Shown in pieces: positions 27,826 to 40,300 of a stretch of DNA of 64,000 nt. The stretch comes from Pseudomonas sp. CROZ-RG-20F-R04-15 (GTDB taxonomy: Bacteria; Pseudomonadota; Gammaproteobacteria; Pseudomonadales; Pseudomonadaceae). A model generated the notes under the pieces. That model worked only from the letters and a program-made list of their open reading frames with translations. It was not told where the DNA came from and searched no databases. The translations under genes were made by a program, and so were the position numbers. The stretch lies in contig NZ_JAKNQL010000015.1 of NCBI RefSeq assembly GCF_022662375.1, positions 62,001 to 126,000 of the forward strand, written 5' to 3'. Positions within the stretch are counted from its first letter, which is position 1, and each line of letters starts with the position of its first letter.

Positions 27826-28111
27826 CGTGCTCTCTATTATTGGTAGAAGTGAAAGTCCATTGGGCCAAAGGGCCCGCCACGGCCAGCACATGGGAACCGC
27901 CCACTGTCGTTGGCCCCGTGGGCGACATGACAGTGCGCGGTTGACCGGCCCCTCCCCGGGCGCGGTCATCCTGCTGGACGACGGCGAAATTTTTCTACTG
28001 AACAATCCGCTGCCTTGGCTGCCCTGCCTGACCGGATTTGCCCACATACCTTATTAAGACGCAGCACCTCCAAAAAACCGGAATGAGTTTATTTATCATT
28101 AACGCAAAAAG
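27826..28111. other. fpvA upstream region
   Basis: This region of about 285 bases must hold the fpvA promoter. I found no TAAAT-N16-CGT (or N17) motif. It contains a stem-loop candidate (CACTGTC 27902-27908, GACAGTG 27929-27935) and a Fur-like site near its far end. No gene is seen. Confidence 0.5.
28085..28103 (-). promoter_or_regulatory. Candidate Fur box upstream of fpvA
   Basis: Read on the minus strand, GTTAATGATAAATAAACTC matches the 19-base Fur consensus at 13 positions, with an intact AATGATAA half. It lies about 260 bases before the fpvA start and just after the NRPS terminator. It is a by-eye match only. Confidence 0.4.
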
Positions 28112-28149
28112 TTAAAAAAAAGGCCGACGCTGTTGGGCGACGGCCTTTT
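28112..28149 (-). terminator. Terminator of the minus-strand NRPS operon
   Basis: AAAAGGCCG (28118-28126) and CGGCCTTTT (28141-28149) pair, and on the minus strand the stem is followed by a run of seven T. It lies 14 bases after the stop of the third NRPS gene and insulates fpvA from the 29-kb NRPS transcript. Confidence 0.85.
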
Positions 28150-28162
28150 GTTTCTTTCTGTG

Positions 28163-31100
28163 TCAGCTGGTTTGCGCAGCCTTGGCGGCCTGCAACTGTC
28201 GTGCCTGCTCGGCCAGACGGGCCTTTTCCTCAGGACTCATCGCCTCCATACGCAGGCGTACCTGAGCCATTTTCTCCAACTGCCCCGGGCTGCTTTCCAC
28301 CGCTCGCAACGCCAGCGCCAACGACGCCACGGTCGGATGATCGAAGACCAGTCCCGGATGAATTTCGCATTGCAGCAACTTGCGAATACCGGCGACCAGT
28401 TTGATCACCAACAGCGAATGGCCTCCGGCCGCGAAAAAGTCGCGCTCGACGCTCAAGCGTTCAAGCCCCAGCAGTTGCGCCATGCGCACGGCGAGCAATT
28501 GCTCCAGTGCATCACGCGGCGCAACGCCTTCGTCATCCGCTGCCGTAGTTGCCAATTGTTGCAGCGCCTTGCGATCGATCTTGCCGTTGGCCAGCCGTGG
28601 CAAACGCTCGATCAGTTGCAGATGCTGCGGCACCATCACAGCAGGCAGGCGCGCACTCAGTTCGGCTCGCGCGGTGTCGAGCAGACTCGCTGTGGCGCCC
28701 TGCTGCGGCACGATAAACGCCAGCAGACCTTGCTCGGCCGACGCCGCAGGCACCACCAGCGCTTCGGCAACCGCCGGCAGGCGCAGCAACTCGGCTTCGA
28801 TTTCCGCGAGTTCGATACGGAACCCGCGCACCTTGACCTGCTGATCACGTCGACCGTGCAACTGGATCGCTCCGTCGGTGCGGTAACGCGCCAGATCTCC
28901 GCTGCGATACAAACGCTGCGCCGCATCGAACGGACTCTGGATGAACGTCTGCGCATCGGCCTCGGCATTCAGATAACCACGGCACAATTGCGCACCGCCC
29001 AGGTACAACTCGCCCAGCACACCGACGGGCGCCAGACGCAAATCAGCGTCCAGCACATACACCTGATTGTTGCCCAGCACCTGGCTCAGCGCCGAGCAAT
29101 CGCTGGCCGTGCCGTCCAGGGTCAGTGGATGGATCATCACGCCCACCGTGGTTTCGGTCGGGCCATAGTGGTTGAACACCCGACAATCACTGCGCAGCCG
29201 CGCAATGCGCTCGATCAGCGTCGGCGCAATCGGTTCGCCGCCCAGCACCAGCGTGTGCGGCAAGGTTGCCTGCTCATTGTCGAGCAGCGCCGCAAGGTGC
29301 GACGGGACGATTTTCAGGCAGTCGACCTGATGCTGCTGCAGGTAGTCGGCGAATAATGCGCCGTCCTGCATTTGCGCATCACTGGCGACGTGCAGGGTTG
29401 CCCCATTGAACAGCGCACCGAACAACGCCGTGTTGCCCAGATCTGCCGCGACCGTAGAACTGAAACCGATGTTTTTGCATCGCTCCAGACCCAGCGCCTG
29501 ACTGGCCTGAGCGACGTAGTTGAGCAATTGCCGATGTTCGATCACCACACCTTTCGGCACACCGGTAGAACCGGAAGTGAACAACACATAAGCAATGTCG
29601 GTGCCTTGCGTCGCGAGCGCCGGCAACGACGCGCCCGGCGCGCCGAGTTCTGCCAGCGTCAGCGCTTGGTACGGCTGATCCTGCCAGGCCGTCAGGTGCG
29701 CCGCATCGGTCAACAACAGCGCGGCGCCGGCCTGTTCCAGCATCAACGCCTGACGCGCCTGTGGCCACTGCACATCCAGCGGCAGATACGCACAACCGAG
29801 GCGCCAGCTCGCCAACATCGCGATCACCAGATCCGCCGAGCGTGGCAACGCCAGCGCAATGATCGAGCCTGCGCTGACCCCTTGATGGTTCAAACCCTGA
29901 GCGGCGCTTTCGACGCGGGCCTGCAACTGACCGTAGCTCAATGACTGCTCAGCGTCGGTCAAGGCAATGGCGTGCGGCGTACGCAGCGCCAGATCTGCAA
30001 TGCGCTGGGGCAGATAACGCTGATCAGCCAGCGCCTGTATCGCCGGATTGATTGCCAGCAAGCGCTGTTCGGCGGCGCGACTGAGCAGGTTGAGTTGCGC
30101 CAGTCTTGTGTGGGGTGCATCGACAATCGCGCTCAACAGCACGCCAAACTGTTCCAGTACCGCGTTGGCTGCCGCTGGCGAATAGCGCGAAGCGGCGTAC
30201 TGCAGACCAGCGCCGGCAAGACACTGGTTTTCGTCCAGTTGCACCTGCAACAACAACTCGAAAGCATCCGGTTGCACCTGCACGGCGTCAGCCACGCTCC
30301 AGCGCAGACCGCCGCTGCTCGCGGCAACGCCGGTCTGGCCAAGGCTGAAACCGTAGGCCGGACGTGCTGCGTCGGGCGCCAGTTCCGGGGTCCAGTACTC
30401 CTGCCAGGTGCGATGTTCTTCAACAATCGCCGCCAATGGCCCCAGCCAGTCACTGAAGCGCGCGCTGCCAGGCAGTTCCAGCGAGAGCGGCAAGCTTTTC
30501 TCGAACACGCCAACGGCGTTGGCGAAATACTCATAGTCGGCACGGCTGTCATGCCGCAGACCGACCAGTACCTGATCGAGCCCGCTCAAACGCCCCAGCA
30601 ACACCCACCACGCGCCTTGCAGCAGTGTGGCGACTGGCTGACCGAGCTGCTCGGCCAGCGCTTGCAGAGCAATACGCTGCGCCGACTGCAGATTCAGCGA
30701 TACGCACGTATCGGCGGCACTCGCTTCGAGGCCGGCGCGGCGAGCGGCCAGCCATGGCGTGGCGATATCGGCCTGTACACCTTGCAGGTGCTGCTGCCAA
30801 TAAGTACGCGCGGTGGCAGCGTCTTCGTCGAGCACCACTTCACTGCGCCATTCCAGATACTGGGCGAATTCCCCCGACTCTTCGTCTTCGCTTGGCTGAG
30901 CCCCGGCGTACGCTTGCTGCACTTGTTGCAGCACAAGGTTCAACGATGGCGCGTCGGCACTGTAGCGAGCAATGCCCAGCACCAGTTGCCATTGCTGTGA
31001 CGCCAGTCGATAAAGCACAGCCTGGACACTGGCCGATTCGCCGACGACAAAGGCGCGTTCCAATGATTCGCTGATTTGCGCCTGAACGTCCCCGGCGCGT

Positions 31101-31393
31101 TGCTCGCCGGCATGGATCGTCAGCGGGAAGCGTCCGGCGTCGGCCGCAGCCTGACGCAAACCGTGGAAACCGCTGACCTTGTCCAGCCGCGCCAACAGCA
31201 TCGGCTGTTGTGCGAGCACGGTATCGAACGCGGCCTGCAAACGTTGCGGATCAAGATCACCGTCAATGACAACGCTGAGCCAGCGCATGGCCTCGCTACA
31301 GGTGGCGGTGTTCGACAGGCGCTCATGCAGCGCCTGTTGCTCAGGCGTCAGGGCGAAACCCGGATCCTGCACGTCCTTCATGACTTCGCTCAT
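28163..31393 (-). CDS. Pyoverdine NRPS, aspartate module (degenerate C/interface-A-T)
   Basis: This 1076-residue protein carries one module. The first about 440 residues are condensation-like, but the HHxxxDG site is replaced by IARYSADAPSL, so it is probably catalytically dead and fits the interface-domain group described for siderophore beta-hydroxylases. The A domain (about 455-950) has the unusual core FSSTVAADLGNTALFG. Its pocket reads D-L-T-K-V-G-H-V, essentially the aspartate code. A carrier domain (GGHSLLVIK, about 1000) and a long charged C-terminal helix follow; there is no thioesterase. The upstream gene ends in a condensation plus TauD-like hydroxylase domain. Across the two proteins the order is therefore C-hydroxylase | interface-A(Asp)-T, giving beta-hydroxyaspartate. 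The ATG overlaps the end of the preceding gene by 4 bases. Confidence 0.88.
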   Translation of the reverse strand: MSEVMKDVQDPGFALTPEQQALHERLSNTATCSEAMRWLSVVIDGDLDPQRLQAAFDTVLAQQPMLLARLDKVSGFHGLRQAAADAGRFPLTIHAGEQRAGDVQAQISESLERAFVVGESASVQAVLYRLASQQWQLVLGIARYSADAPSLNLVLQQVQQAYAGAQPSEDEESGEFAQYLEWRSEVVLDEDAATARTYWQQHLQGVQADIATPWLAARRAGLEASAADTCVSLNLQSAQRIALQALAEQLGQPVATLLQGAWWVLLGRLSGLDQVLVGLRHDSRADYEYFANAVGVFEKSLPLSLELPGSARFSDWLGPLAAIVEEHRTWQEYWTPELAPDAARPAYGFSLGQTGVAASSGGLRWSVADAVQVQPDAFELLLQVQLDENQCLAGAGLQYAASRYSPAAANAVLEQFGVLLSAIVDAPHTRLAQLNLLSRAAEQRLLAINPAIQALADQRYLPQRIADLALRTPHAIALTDAEQSLSYGQLQARVESAAQGLNHQGVSAGSIIALALPRSADLVIAMLASWRLGCAYLPLDVQWPQARQALMLEQAGAALLLTDAAHLTAWQDQPYQALTLAELGAPGASLPALATQGTDIAYVLFTSGSTGVPKGVVIEHRQLLNYVAQASQALGLERCKNIGFSSTVAADLGNTALFGALFNGATLHVASDAQMQDGALFADYLQQHQVDCLKIVPSHLAALLDNEQATLPHTLVLGGEPIAPTLIERIARLRSDCRVFNHYGPTETTVGVMIHPLTLDGTASDCSALSQVLGNNQVYVLDADLRLAPVGVLGELYLGGAQLCRGYLNAEADAQTFIQSPFDAAQRLYRSGDLARYRTDGAIQLHGRRDQQVKVRGFRIELAEIEAELLRLPAVAEALVVPAASAEQGLLAFIVPQQGATASLLDTARAELSARLPAVMVPQHLQLIERLPRLANGKIDRKALQQLATTAADDEGVAPRDALEQLLAVRMAQLLGLERLSVERDFFAAGGHSLLVIKLVAGIRKLLQCEIHPGLVFDHPTVASLALALRAVESSPGQLEKMAQVRLRMEAMSPEEKARLAEQARQLQAAKAAQTS

Positions 31394-34300
31394 GCTCCGC
31401 TTTCCTCGGTGTTCAATGCTGCTCGGGCGTTGGTGGCCGGGCGCTCCAGGCTGCTGTGGTCGTACATGTCACCCATCGCGACGACAATCTTGCGCGGGCC
31501 CTCGAACGGATCACGGGCATGCGCCACCAGCATGTTGTCGAGCAGGATCGCGTCGCCCTTCTGCCAGTCGAATCGCACGGCGCACTCTTCGTACAGTTCG
31601 CCAATGCGCTGCATCACGTCGTCTTCGATCGGTGTGCCGTCGCCGTAATACACATGACGCGGCATGCGCTCGGCGCCGAACATCGACAGCAGGTCTTCAC
31701 GCACATCCGGCTCCAGCCAGTAGATGTGGTGCAACTGCACCTGGTTGAAGAACGACTTGGCCCCGGTGATCGGATGACGAATGATCGCCGGTCCCGGTGT
31801 GCGGGTTTGCAGTTCGTTGTTGTCGAGCCAGCGCCACTCGATACCGCCGGCGCGGCAGCGGGCTTCGACTTCGGCACGGTCTTCGGTCTTGAAGAAGTGC
31901 TGCCACGACACGTCGAGGTTGTCGGTGAAGGTGCGCACATACAGCAAGCCTTTGGACTCGAACTTGTCACGCAGGTCCGCCGGCAGTTTTTCGTACATCA
32001 AGCGGCAGTCGACTACCGGCGTTGCACCGCCGACCGGCGCCGCTTGCTCGCAATAGAACATCTGCTTGCGCGGCCAGCGATCCTGGTGCGAGCTCTCGTT
32101 GTGGAACAGGATCATCTTGCGTTCCGGGTACGGCGTGGAGCGGTAGGTGTTCTTGCCGCCCTCCTTCTTTGGCAGATCGCCGTATTGGCCGTACAGGCCC
32201 GGCTGAATCGCTTCGGCGAACGCTTCAAAACCCTGAATGCCGTCGAGCTCGAAACCACGGAAGAGAATGCCGGCGTGGGTCGCCAGTTTTTCTTCGATCA
32301 GCGGCCGGTTGTGCTTGATCCACTCGATCAAATCCAGCTGCGGCTCGTTCGGTTCCATCAACAGCGGGAACGGCTGCGGCGCAGCGATCAGCGATTCGCG
32401 GATCGGCGCCGGGCGAACCTTGGCCATCGGGGCGGCGCCACGTTTGAGGAACTTGCCCAGTTTGTCGGCCTTGGGCCCGGGGGCAGCGGGTTTGGCGGCC
32501 ACTGCTAAATTGTCGACTGGCATGCTGATAGCTCCCAATTGAATGTCCTGATCAGCGACGATCTGTTCCAACAGGGCTATCCAGGCCTGCACCAGGTACT
32601 GAATGCGCTCGTGTCCGAACAAGGTTGTGGCGAATTGCCAATTACCCAGCAATTGCCCTTCTTCTTCGTCAACGAACAATGCCATGTCGAATTTAGAATG
32701 GCTCTGCAGCGCCGCCAGTGGCTCGACGCTCAAACCGCCCATGGATTGGGTGCGACCCGGCAGGTTGTTCATCACGAACAACACCTGCACCAACGGGTTC
32801 ATGCCCTTGTGACGCGGCACGCCACAGGATTCGACGATCATGTCCAGCGGCAGGTCCTGATGCTCCAGCGCGCCGAGCAAGGTGTCCTGAGTGCCGGCGA
32901 GGAAAGTCGAGAACGCCGTGTCGGCCGAGAAGCGCGAACGCAACGGCAAGACGTTGACGAAGAAGCCGATCAGTTGCTCCAGCTGCGCCTGCTCGCGCCC
33001 GGCGACGTCGGCGCCGACCAACACGTCGTCGCCGCCGCTGAATTGATGCAACAGCACCTGGAACGACGCCAGCAGCGTGCTGTACAGCGTCACCCCGGCG
33101 TCATTGGCAACCTTGCGCAAGGCCTGACTCAAATCCTTCGGCAGATGGAACTGCACAGCATCACCGTCGTACGACGCCACCGGCCCGCGCGGGGTGTCCA
33201 TCGGCAGGTTGAGCTGCCCGCTGTAGCCACTGAGCCTCTCTCTCCAGTAATCCGCCTGCTGGCCGAGAATCCCTTGGCGTTCCAGTTCCTGTTGCCACAG
33301 GGCAAAATCGGAATATTGCACCTCCAGCGCTGGCAACGACGCGGCAGCACCGGCCTTGCTCAGCTCATAGAGCTGCACCAGCTCGTTGATCAATACGCCC
33401 ATCGACCAACCGTCAGAAATGATGTGATGCATGGCGAACAGCAGCACATGCTCGGTCGGTGACAGATGCAGGATGCGCCCGCGCCACAATGGCGCCTGCT
33501 CCAGATCGATCGGCGTTCGCGCGTTATCCAGCGCGGCCTGCGCGACCTGTTCTTCCTGGGCACTGCGCGACAGACCGGACAAATCGAGCAACGGGAAGTC
33601 GACGTCGACCTGCTCGGCAATCAGCGCAATCGGATCACCTTCGTCATCCTGCGAGTACGCGGTGCGCAACACTTCATGACGGCGCACCACTTCGGCAAAA
33701 CTGCTCATGAAGCGCTCGACCGACAGCTCACCGCGCAAGCGCAAGGCCAGCGGCATGCCGTAGGCCGAGCTGCCGCCGGACAATTGTTCGGCGACCCACA
33801 AACGCCGTTGCACCAACGACAGCGGTGCCGTCGACTTGACGCCCCAGGCCTTCAGTGGAACGGCCTGACTGGCCGTCCCGCCGAGGGCCGGTGCCTGCTC
33901 CTCGGCCATCCAGGTGGCCAGATCCTTGAGGCGCGGATAGTTGAACAGGTCGCGCAGGCTCAACGTGCCGCCGGTCAAATGGCGCAAACGCGAGACGGCC
34001 TGAGTGGCCAGCAGCGAGTGCCCGCCCAGTTCGAAGAAATGATCCTCGCGGCTGACCTGATCGAGCTCCAGGACGTTCTGCCAGATGGCTGCGATCTGTT
34101 GCTCCAGTTCACCGACCGGGGCAACGAAGTCACCCGCCGCGACAAACGCGTCGACGCTCGGCAAGGCCTTGCGGTCGACCTTGCCGTTCGGCGTCAGCGG
34201 CAGGCTGGCGAGGAACAGCACGTGCGCCGGGATCATGTAGTCCGGCAGGTGCGTCTTGAGTCGCGTCTTCAGCGCTTGCGCGGCCGCATCGGCGCTGGCC

Positions 34301-37300
34301 ACGGTCGCATCATCGACCACCACATACGCCACCAGTTGATGGCTGGAGGCGATCGGTTGCGCCACCACCAGTGCCTGGCTGACGTTGTCGATCTGCAACA
34401 GACGCGCTTCGATTTCGCCCAGCTCGATACGGAAACCGCGCACCTTCACCTGGTGATCGATACGCCCGACGTATTGCAACGTGCCGTCGCCCAGATAACG
34501 GGTCAGGTCGCCGGTGCGATACATACGCTCGCCATTGCCGGCGAACGGATTGGGCACGAATTTCTCTGCGGTCATCGCCGCCCGGCCCAGATAGCCACGG
34601 CTGAGACCGGCACCGGCCAGGTACAACTCCGCCGACACACCCTGCGGTGCCGGCTGCAGATCGCCGCCCAGCACATAACTGGCGGTGCGGATCATCGGTC
34701 GACCGATGTTCGCCGTGCCGCCAGCCTCTCGACGGGTCCAGGTGGAGTAAACGGTATCTTCCGACGGGCCGTACAAGTCGAAGATATCGGCGATGCTCGC
34801 CTGTTGATACAGGGTGTCCACCAGGTTCTGTTTCAGCGCTTCGCCGCATAGGTTGATGATGCGTACGCTGGCAGGAATATCGCCAGAGTCCTGCAAGGCA
34901 TTGATTGCCGACGGCACGGTATTGATCAGGCGCACCTGATCGCGCGCCGGCAAGTGCGGCAACTCCAGCGCGTTGCGCGCAATGATCAACGAACCGCCAT
35001 TGGCCAGGGTGACAAACAGCTCCCACACCGACAGGTCGAAACACACCGACGTCGAAGCGAGCACACCTTGAATGTCCTCGCGGCTGTAGAGGTGCTTCGA
35101 CCAGTCGCTGAGCGCCATGATGTTGGCATGGCTGATCGATACGCCTTTGGGCTTGCCGGTGGAACCAGAGGTGTAAATCACGTAGGCAAGATTGTTCACG
35201 CTCACGTCGGTGACAGGCGCGACCGTGCTGTAGGCCGAGAGATCCAGTTGATCCAGCAGCAACACTTGCATGTCGCTGGCGAGCGACAGGGTCGCGGCTA
35301 CATCGGTTTCGGTCAGCAGCACGCGGGCGCGGCTGTCTTCAAGCATGTAGGCGACCCGATCCGCCGGGTAATCCGGGTCCAGCGGCACGTAGGTGCCACC
35401 GGCCTTGAGGACCGCGAGCAATGCCACCAGCAGATTGTCGGAGCGCTGCATGGCCACACCGACGCGCACTTCGGCGGCGACGCCCGTGCTGATCAAACGG
35501 TGCGCCAGGCGATTGGCCCGGGCATCGATATCGCCATAACTGAAGGACTGCTGGCCGAACGTCACGGCGCGCGCGTCCGGCTGGGCAGCGACCTGACGCT
35601 CGATGGCCTGGTGGATGCAGATCGGCTCAAGGTCAGCTGTTGCCTGCGGATTCCAGTCACGCAGAATACGTTGCTCGTCGCCTTCCTCCAGCAAGTTCCA
35701 CTCGCCCAGGCAGGCATTGGCGCTGGCGTGCATGCCGCGCAACAGTTGCTGCAACTGTGTCGCCAGTTTGATCACGGTGCTGGCGGCAAAGCTTGTGTGC
35801 TGATAGCTGAAGTGCACGGTCAGTTGCTGATCGAGGTTGACCATCAACGTCAGCGGATAGTTGGTCTGCTCATACCGGTCAACTTCGCCAAAGCGCAGGT
35901 CCGCCGATTCGGCTTGCTGCAAGGCTTCGGCAATCGGGTAGTTCTCGAACACCAGAATGTTGTCGAACAACGCCTCACCGCTCTGCCCCGCCCAACGCTG
36001 GATGTCGAACAGCGGTGTGTGCTCTTTCTCGCGCAGCAACAGGTTCTGTGCCTGCACCTGTTGCAGCCATTGCGGCAACGACTGTTCGGCACGTGGGCTG
36101 GCAATGATCGGCAAGGTGTTGATGAACAGACCGATCTGCCCTTCGACGCCATTCAACTGCGCCGGTCGCCCCGATACCGTGGCGCCGAACGTGACCGTGT
36201 CCTGCCCGGTGTAGCGCTGCAACAGCAACAGCCACGCGGCTTGCACCAGCGTGTTGACCGTGACCTTTTGCGCCCGGGCAAAACTGTTGAGTTCGGCAGT
36301 CGCGTGAGTATCGAGGGTCAGCAGGTATTCACCCTGACCGGTGACGGTTGCATCAACGAGGTGCGGCACGGCATCGGCCAGATACGTCGGTGTCTCGAAG
36401 TCGGCCAATTGGCCCTTCCAGAAGTTTTCCGTGACCTGCGCATCCTGCTGCGCCAACCACTCGATGTAATCGCGATAACGCCCCGCCCCCATCGCCGGCG
36501 CGTGGCCGTGATAGCGCTGCAATACATCGCCAAGCAACTGCGAGTTGCTCCAGCCGTCCATCAGAATGTGGTGCGAGGTGTAAATCAGATGGAAGCGCTC
36601 AGCCGCCACCTGCACCACGACCAGACGCAGCAACGGTGCCGCGTGCAAATCAAAACCTTGCAGGCGTTGCGCAAGCTCCAGGGCTTTCAGGGCTGGCGCC
36701 AGGTCGCCGCGATCACGCCAGTCGAGCACGCTGAACGGCACTTGCAAGCCTTTGTGCACCACTTGCAGGGCGTTGGGCAGATCGCCTTCCCAGACAAAAC
36801 CGCTGCGCAGCACTTCGTGGCTGTCCATCGCCGCTTGCCAGGCATCGCGGAAACGCTCGACCTGCAAGCCATCGACGGCCACACACATCTGGTTGATGTA
36901 ATCACCGGACTGTTGCGCGTAGAGGGTGTGGAACAACATGCCCTGCTGCATCGGCGACAACGGATAAATGTCTGCAATCTGCTGCGGGCGGATTGGCAAG
37001 CCGTCGAGCTGCGCCTGGGTCAGGCCGGCCAGCGGGAAGTCCGAAGGCGTCAGCCCAGCGACGTCCGGGGTCAGGCAATGGCCGATCAACGCGGCCAGCT
37101 CCTCGGCGTAATCCGCCGCTAGTGCTTCGATCACGGCACTGTCGAAACGCTCGCTGCTGAAGGTCCAGCCTACGCGCAGTTCGCCGCCGTATACCTGACC
37201 ATTGAGAGTCAGCCAATTGCCCATGGGCGCGTCCGGGCTCTGGTCGAGACCGGCGTTGTCCGGCGCTGGGGCAAACAGCGCGCCGTCATCGCCCCCGAAA

Positions 37301-40300
37301 CTGCCGTCGAACTGGCCGAGGTAGTTGAAGGTGATGCGCGGGGTCGGCAATTCACGCAGGCTCCGTTGTGCCTGAGCATCGCCAAGGTGACGCAGTGCGC
37401 CGAAACCGATGCCCTTATTGGGGATCGAGCGCAGTTGTTCCTTGATCTGTTTGATCGACTCGCCGGCCGTAGCTGCCGGGGTCAGGCGCACCGGGAACAG
37501 ACTGGTGAACCAACCGACGGTGCGGGTCAGATCGACGCCGTCGAACAGCTCTTCACGACCATGACCTTCGAGCTGAATCAGCGTCGACACCTGCCCGCTC
37601 CAGCGGCCAATGACCCGCGCCAACGCCGTCAGCAGCAAGTCGTTGACCTGGGTTCGATAGGCCGCCGGGGCTTCTTGCAGCAACTGCCGGGTCAGCTCGC
37701 TGCCGAGACGGCTCTGCACAGTGTGCGCCAGCCGATTGTGCTGACCGGCGTCGACACGCTTGCACGGCAGATCCGTGCTGACATCGCTCAGGCTGGCTTG
37801 CCAGTAAGCCAGTTCCTGTTGCAACGCCGCGCTGTTGGCATAGCGCTGCAAGTGCTCGCTCCAGTCCTTGAAAGCACTGGTTTTCGCCGGCAGCTTCAGT
37901 GGCTGACCGTCGAGCAATTGCTGATAAGCGTTTTGCAGGTCTTCCAGCAGAATCCGCCACGACACACCGTCGACGACCAGGTGATGGATCACCAACTGCA
38001 AGCGCTGAGTACCGTCGGCCAGATTCGCCAACACGGCGCGCAACAACGGCCCGTTCTGCAGATCGAGGCTGCGCTGGGCACGGTTGCCCAAGGCCTCCAG
38101 CGCGGCGGCATCGGCAACGTCTTCTTGCCACAGCAGGTTTTGCGACGGCACTTCAATCGCACGGTGATCGGCCTGCCACACGCCGTTGTGCTGAGTGAAG
38201 CTCAGGCGCAAGGCATCGTGATGGGCGACCAGCGCACGCAACACTTGCTCGACTTTTTCCGCGTCCAGCGGCTCGCGCGGTTGGAGCAGCACCGACTGGT
38301 TCCAGTGATGCCGCTCAGGGATTTCATCTTCGAAGAACTGCTGCTGGATCGGCAGCAGCAACGCTGCGCCGGTCACCGCTTGTTGGTCGACGTTCGTTTC
38401 GTCATCGCCCAACTGCGCGACCAGAGCCAGACGTTGAATGGTCTGGTGCTGGAACAGGTCTTTCGGGTTCAAGCGAATGCCGGCCTGTCGCGCGCGGCTG
38501 ACCACCTGAATCGAGATGATCGAGTCGCCGCCCAGTTCGAAGAAGTTATCGTTGAGGCCCACTTGCGGCAGCTTCAGTACGTCTTGCCAGATCGCCGCCA
38601 AGCGTTGTTCCAGCTCACTTTGCGGCGCCTGATAGGTCTGCTGCGCCTGACTGGCATCCGGCGACGGCAACGCGCTGCGGTTGAGCTTGCCGTTGGCGGT
38701 CAGCGGCAGTTGCGCGAGCAGCAACAGGTGCGCCGGGATCATGTGATCCGGCAGGTTTTCCTTGAGTTCGGCCCGTACGCTGTCGCGCCACTGCGCCTGT
38801 TCTGCAGGGCTTGCGTCGAGTAACGCAGCATCGCTCGGCACCAGATACGCGACCAGTTGTTGACCACTGAGGCCCGGCTGCGCCAGCACCACGGCCTGAC
38901 GCACGGCGGCCTGTTCGAGCAGTTGCGCTTCGATCTCACCGAGTTCGATGCGGAAACCGCGAATCTTCACCTGATGGTCGATCCGCCCGATGTATTCGAT
39001 CACGCCGTCAGCGCGATAACGCGCCAGGTCGCCGGTGCGATACAGACGACCACCGTCAGCGGCGAACGGATCGGGAATAAACCGCAACGACGTCAGATCG
39101 GCACGGTTCAGATAACCGCGCGCCAGACCGGCGCGACCGACGTACAGCTCACCGATGCAGCCTTTGGACACCGGGTTCAGGTCGCCGTCAAGCAAGTACC
39201 ACGACAGGTCCGGAATCGGCTCGCCGATCGGGCTGCTGGCGTCACGCTGCAAATCGGCCATCGACAACGGCCGGTACGTCACGTGGACGGTGGTTTCGGT
39301 GATGCCGTACATGTTGATCAGTTGCGGCGTCTGATCGCCGAAACGCTCGAACCATGGACGCAGGCTCTTCACTTCCAGCGCTTCACCGCCAAACACCACG
39401 TAGCGCAGCGCCAGTTGTTGCGCGGCGTGTTCCGGGGCGCAGGCCACTTGCATCAATTGCTTGAACGCCGACGGCGTCTGGTTGAGCACGGTGATGCCTT
39501 CGCGGCGCAGCAATGCGAAGAAGTCTTCCGGTGAGCGGCTGACCTCGTAAGGCACGACCACCAGTTTGCCGCCGTACAGCAGCGCACCGAAAATCTCCCA
39601 CACGGAGAAGTCGAACGCGTAGGAATGGAACAGGCTCCAGACATCCTGCGGGCCGAAATCGAACCACGCGGCGCTAGCCTCGAACAGGCGCAGCACATTG
39701 CGATGAGCGAGCAAGGTGCCCTTCGGCTGACCGGTCGAACCCGAGGTGTAAATCACGTACGCGAGGTTATCCGCGCTCATGCTCACGTGCGGATTGCTGT
39801 CGCTGTAGCCCTCAAGGTCTTCGCGATCCTGATCGAGCACCAGGCTGCGCACCGAGTCGGGCACCGGCAGACGTGCGAGCAAATGGCTCTGGGTCAACAG
39901 CAGGCCGATGCCGCTGTCGCCGATCATGTAGCTCAGGCGTTCTTCCGGGTAGCTGGGGTCGAGCGGCACGTACGCGCCGCCCGCCTTGAGAATCGCCAAC
40001 AGACCGACCAGCATGTCGAGGCTGCGCTCGACCGCGAGGCCTACGCGCACGTCCGGGCCGACGCCGCTGGCAATCAGCTTGTGCGCCAACTGGTTGGCGC
40101 GGCTGTTGAGCTCAAAGTAGCTCAAGGACTGCTCGGCGTACGTCACGGCCACCGCTTGCGGTGCGCGGGCGGCCTGGGTTTCGATCAAGTGATGCAGGCA
40201 CTGCTCGCTCGGGAAATCGGCCACGGCCGGGTTCCATTGCAGCAGGGTCGCCGCGTGTTCGGCGGCATCGTGCAGCGGCAGTTCAGCGATACGCTGGGCG

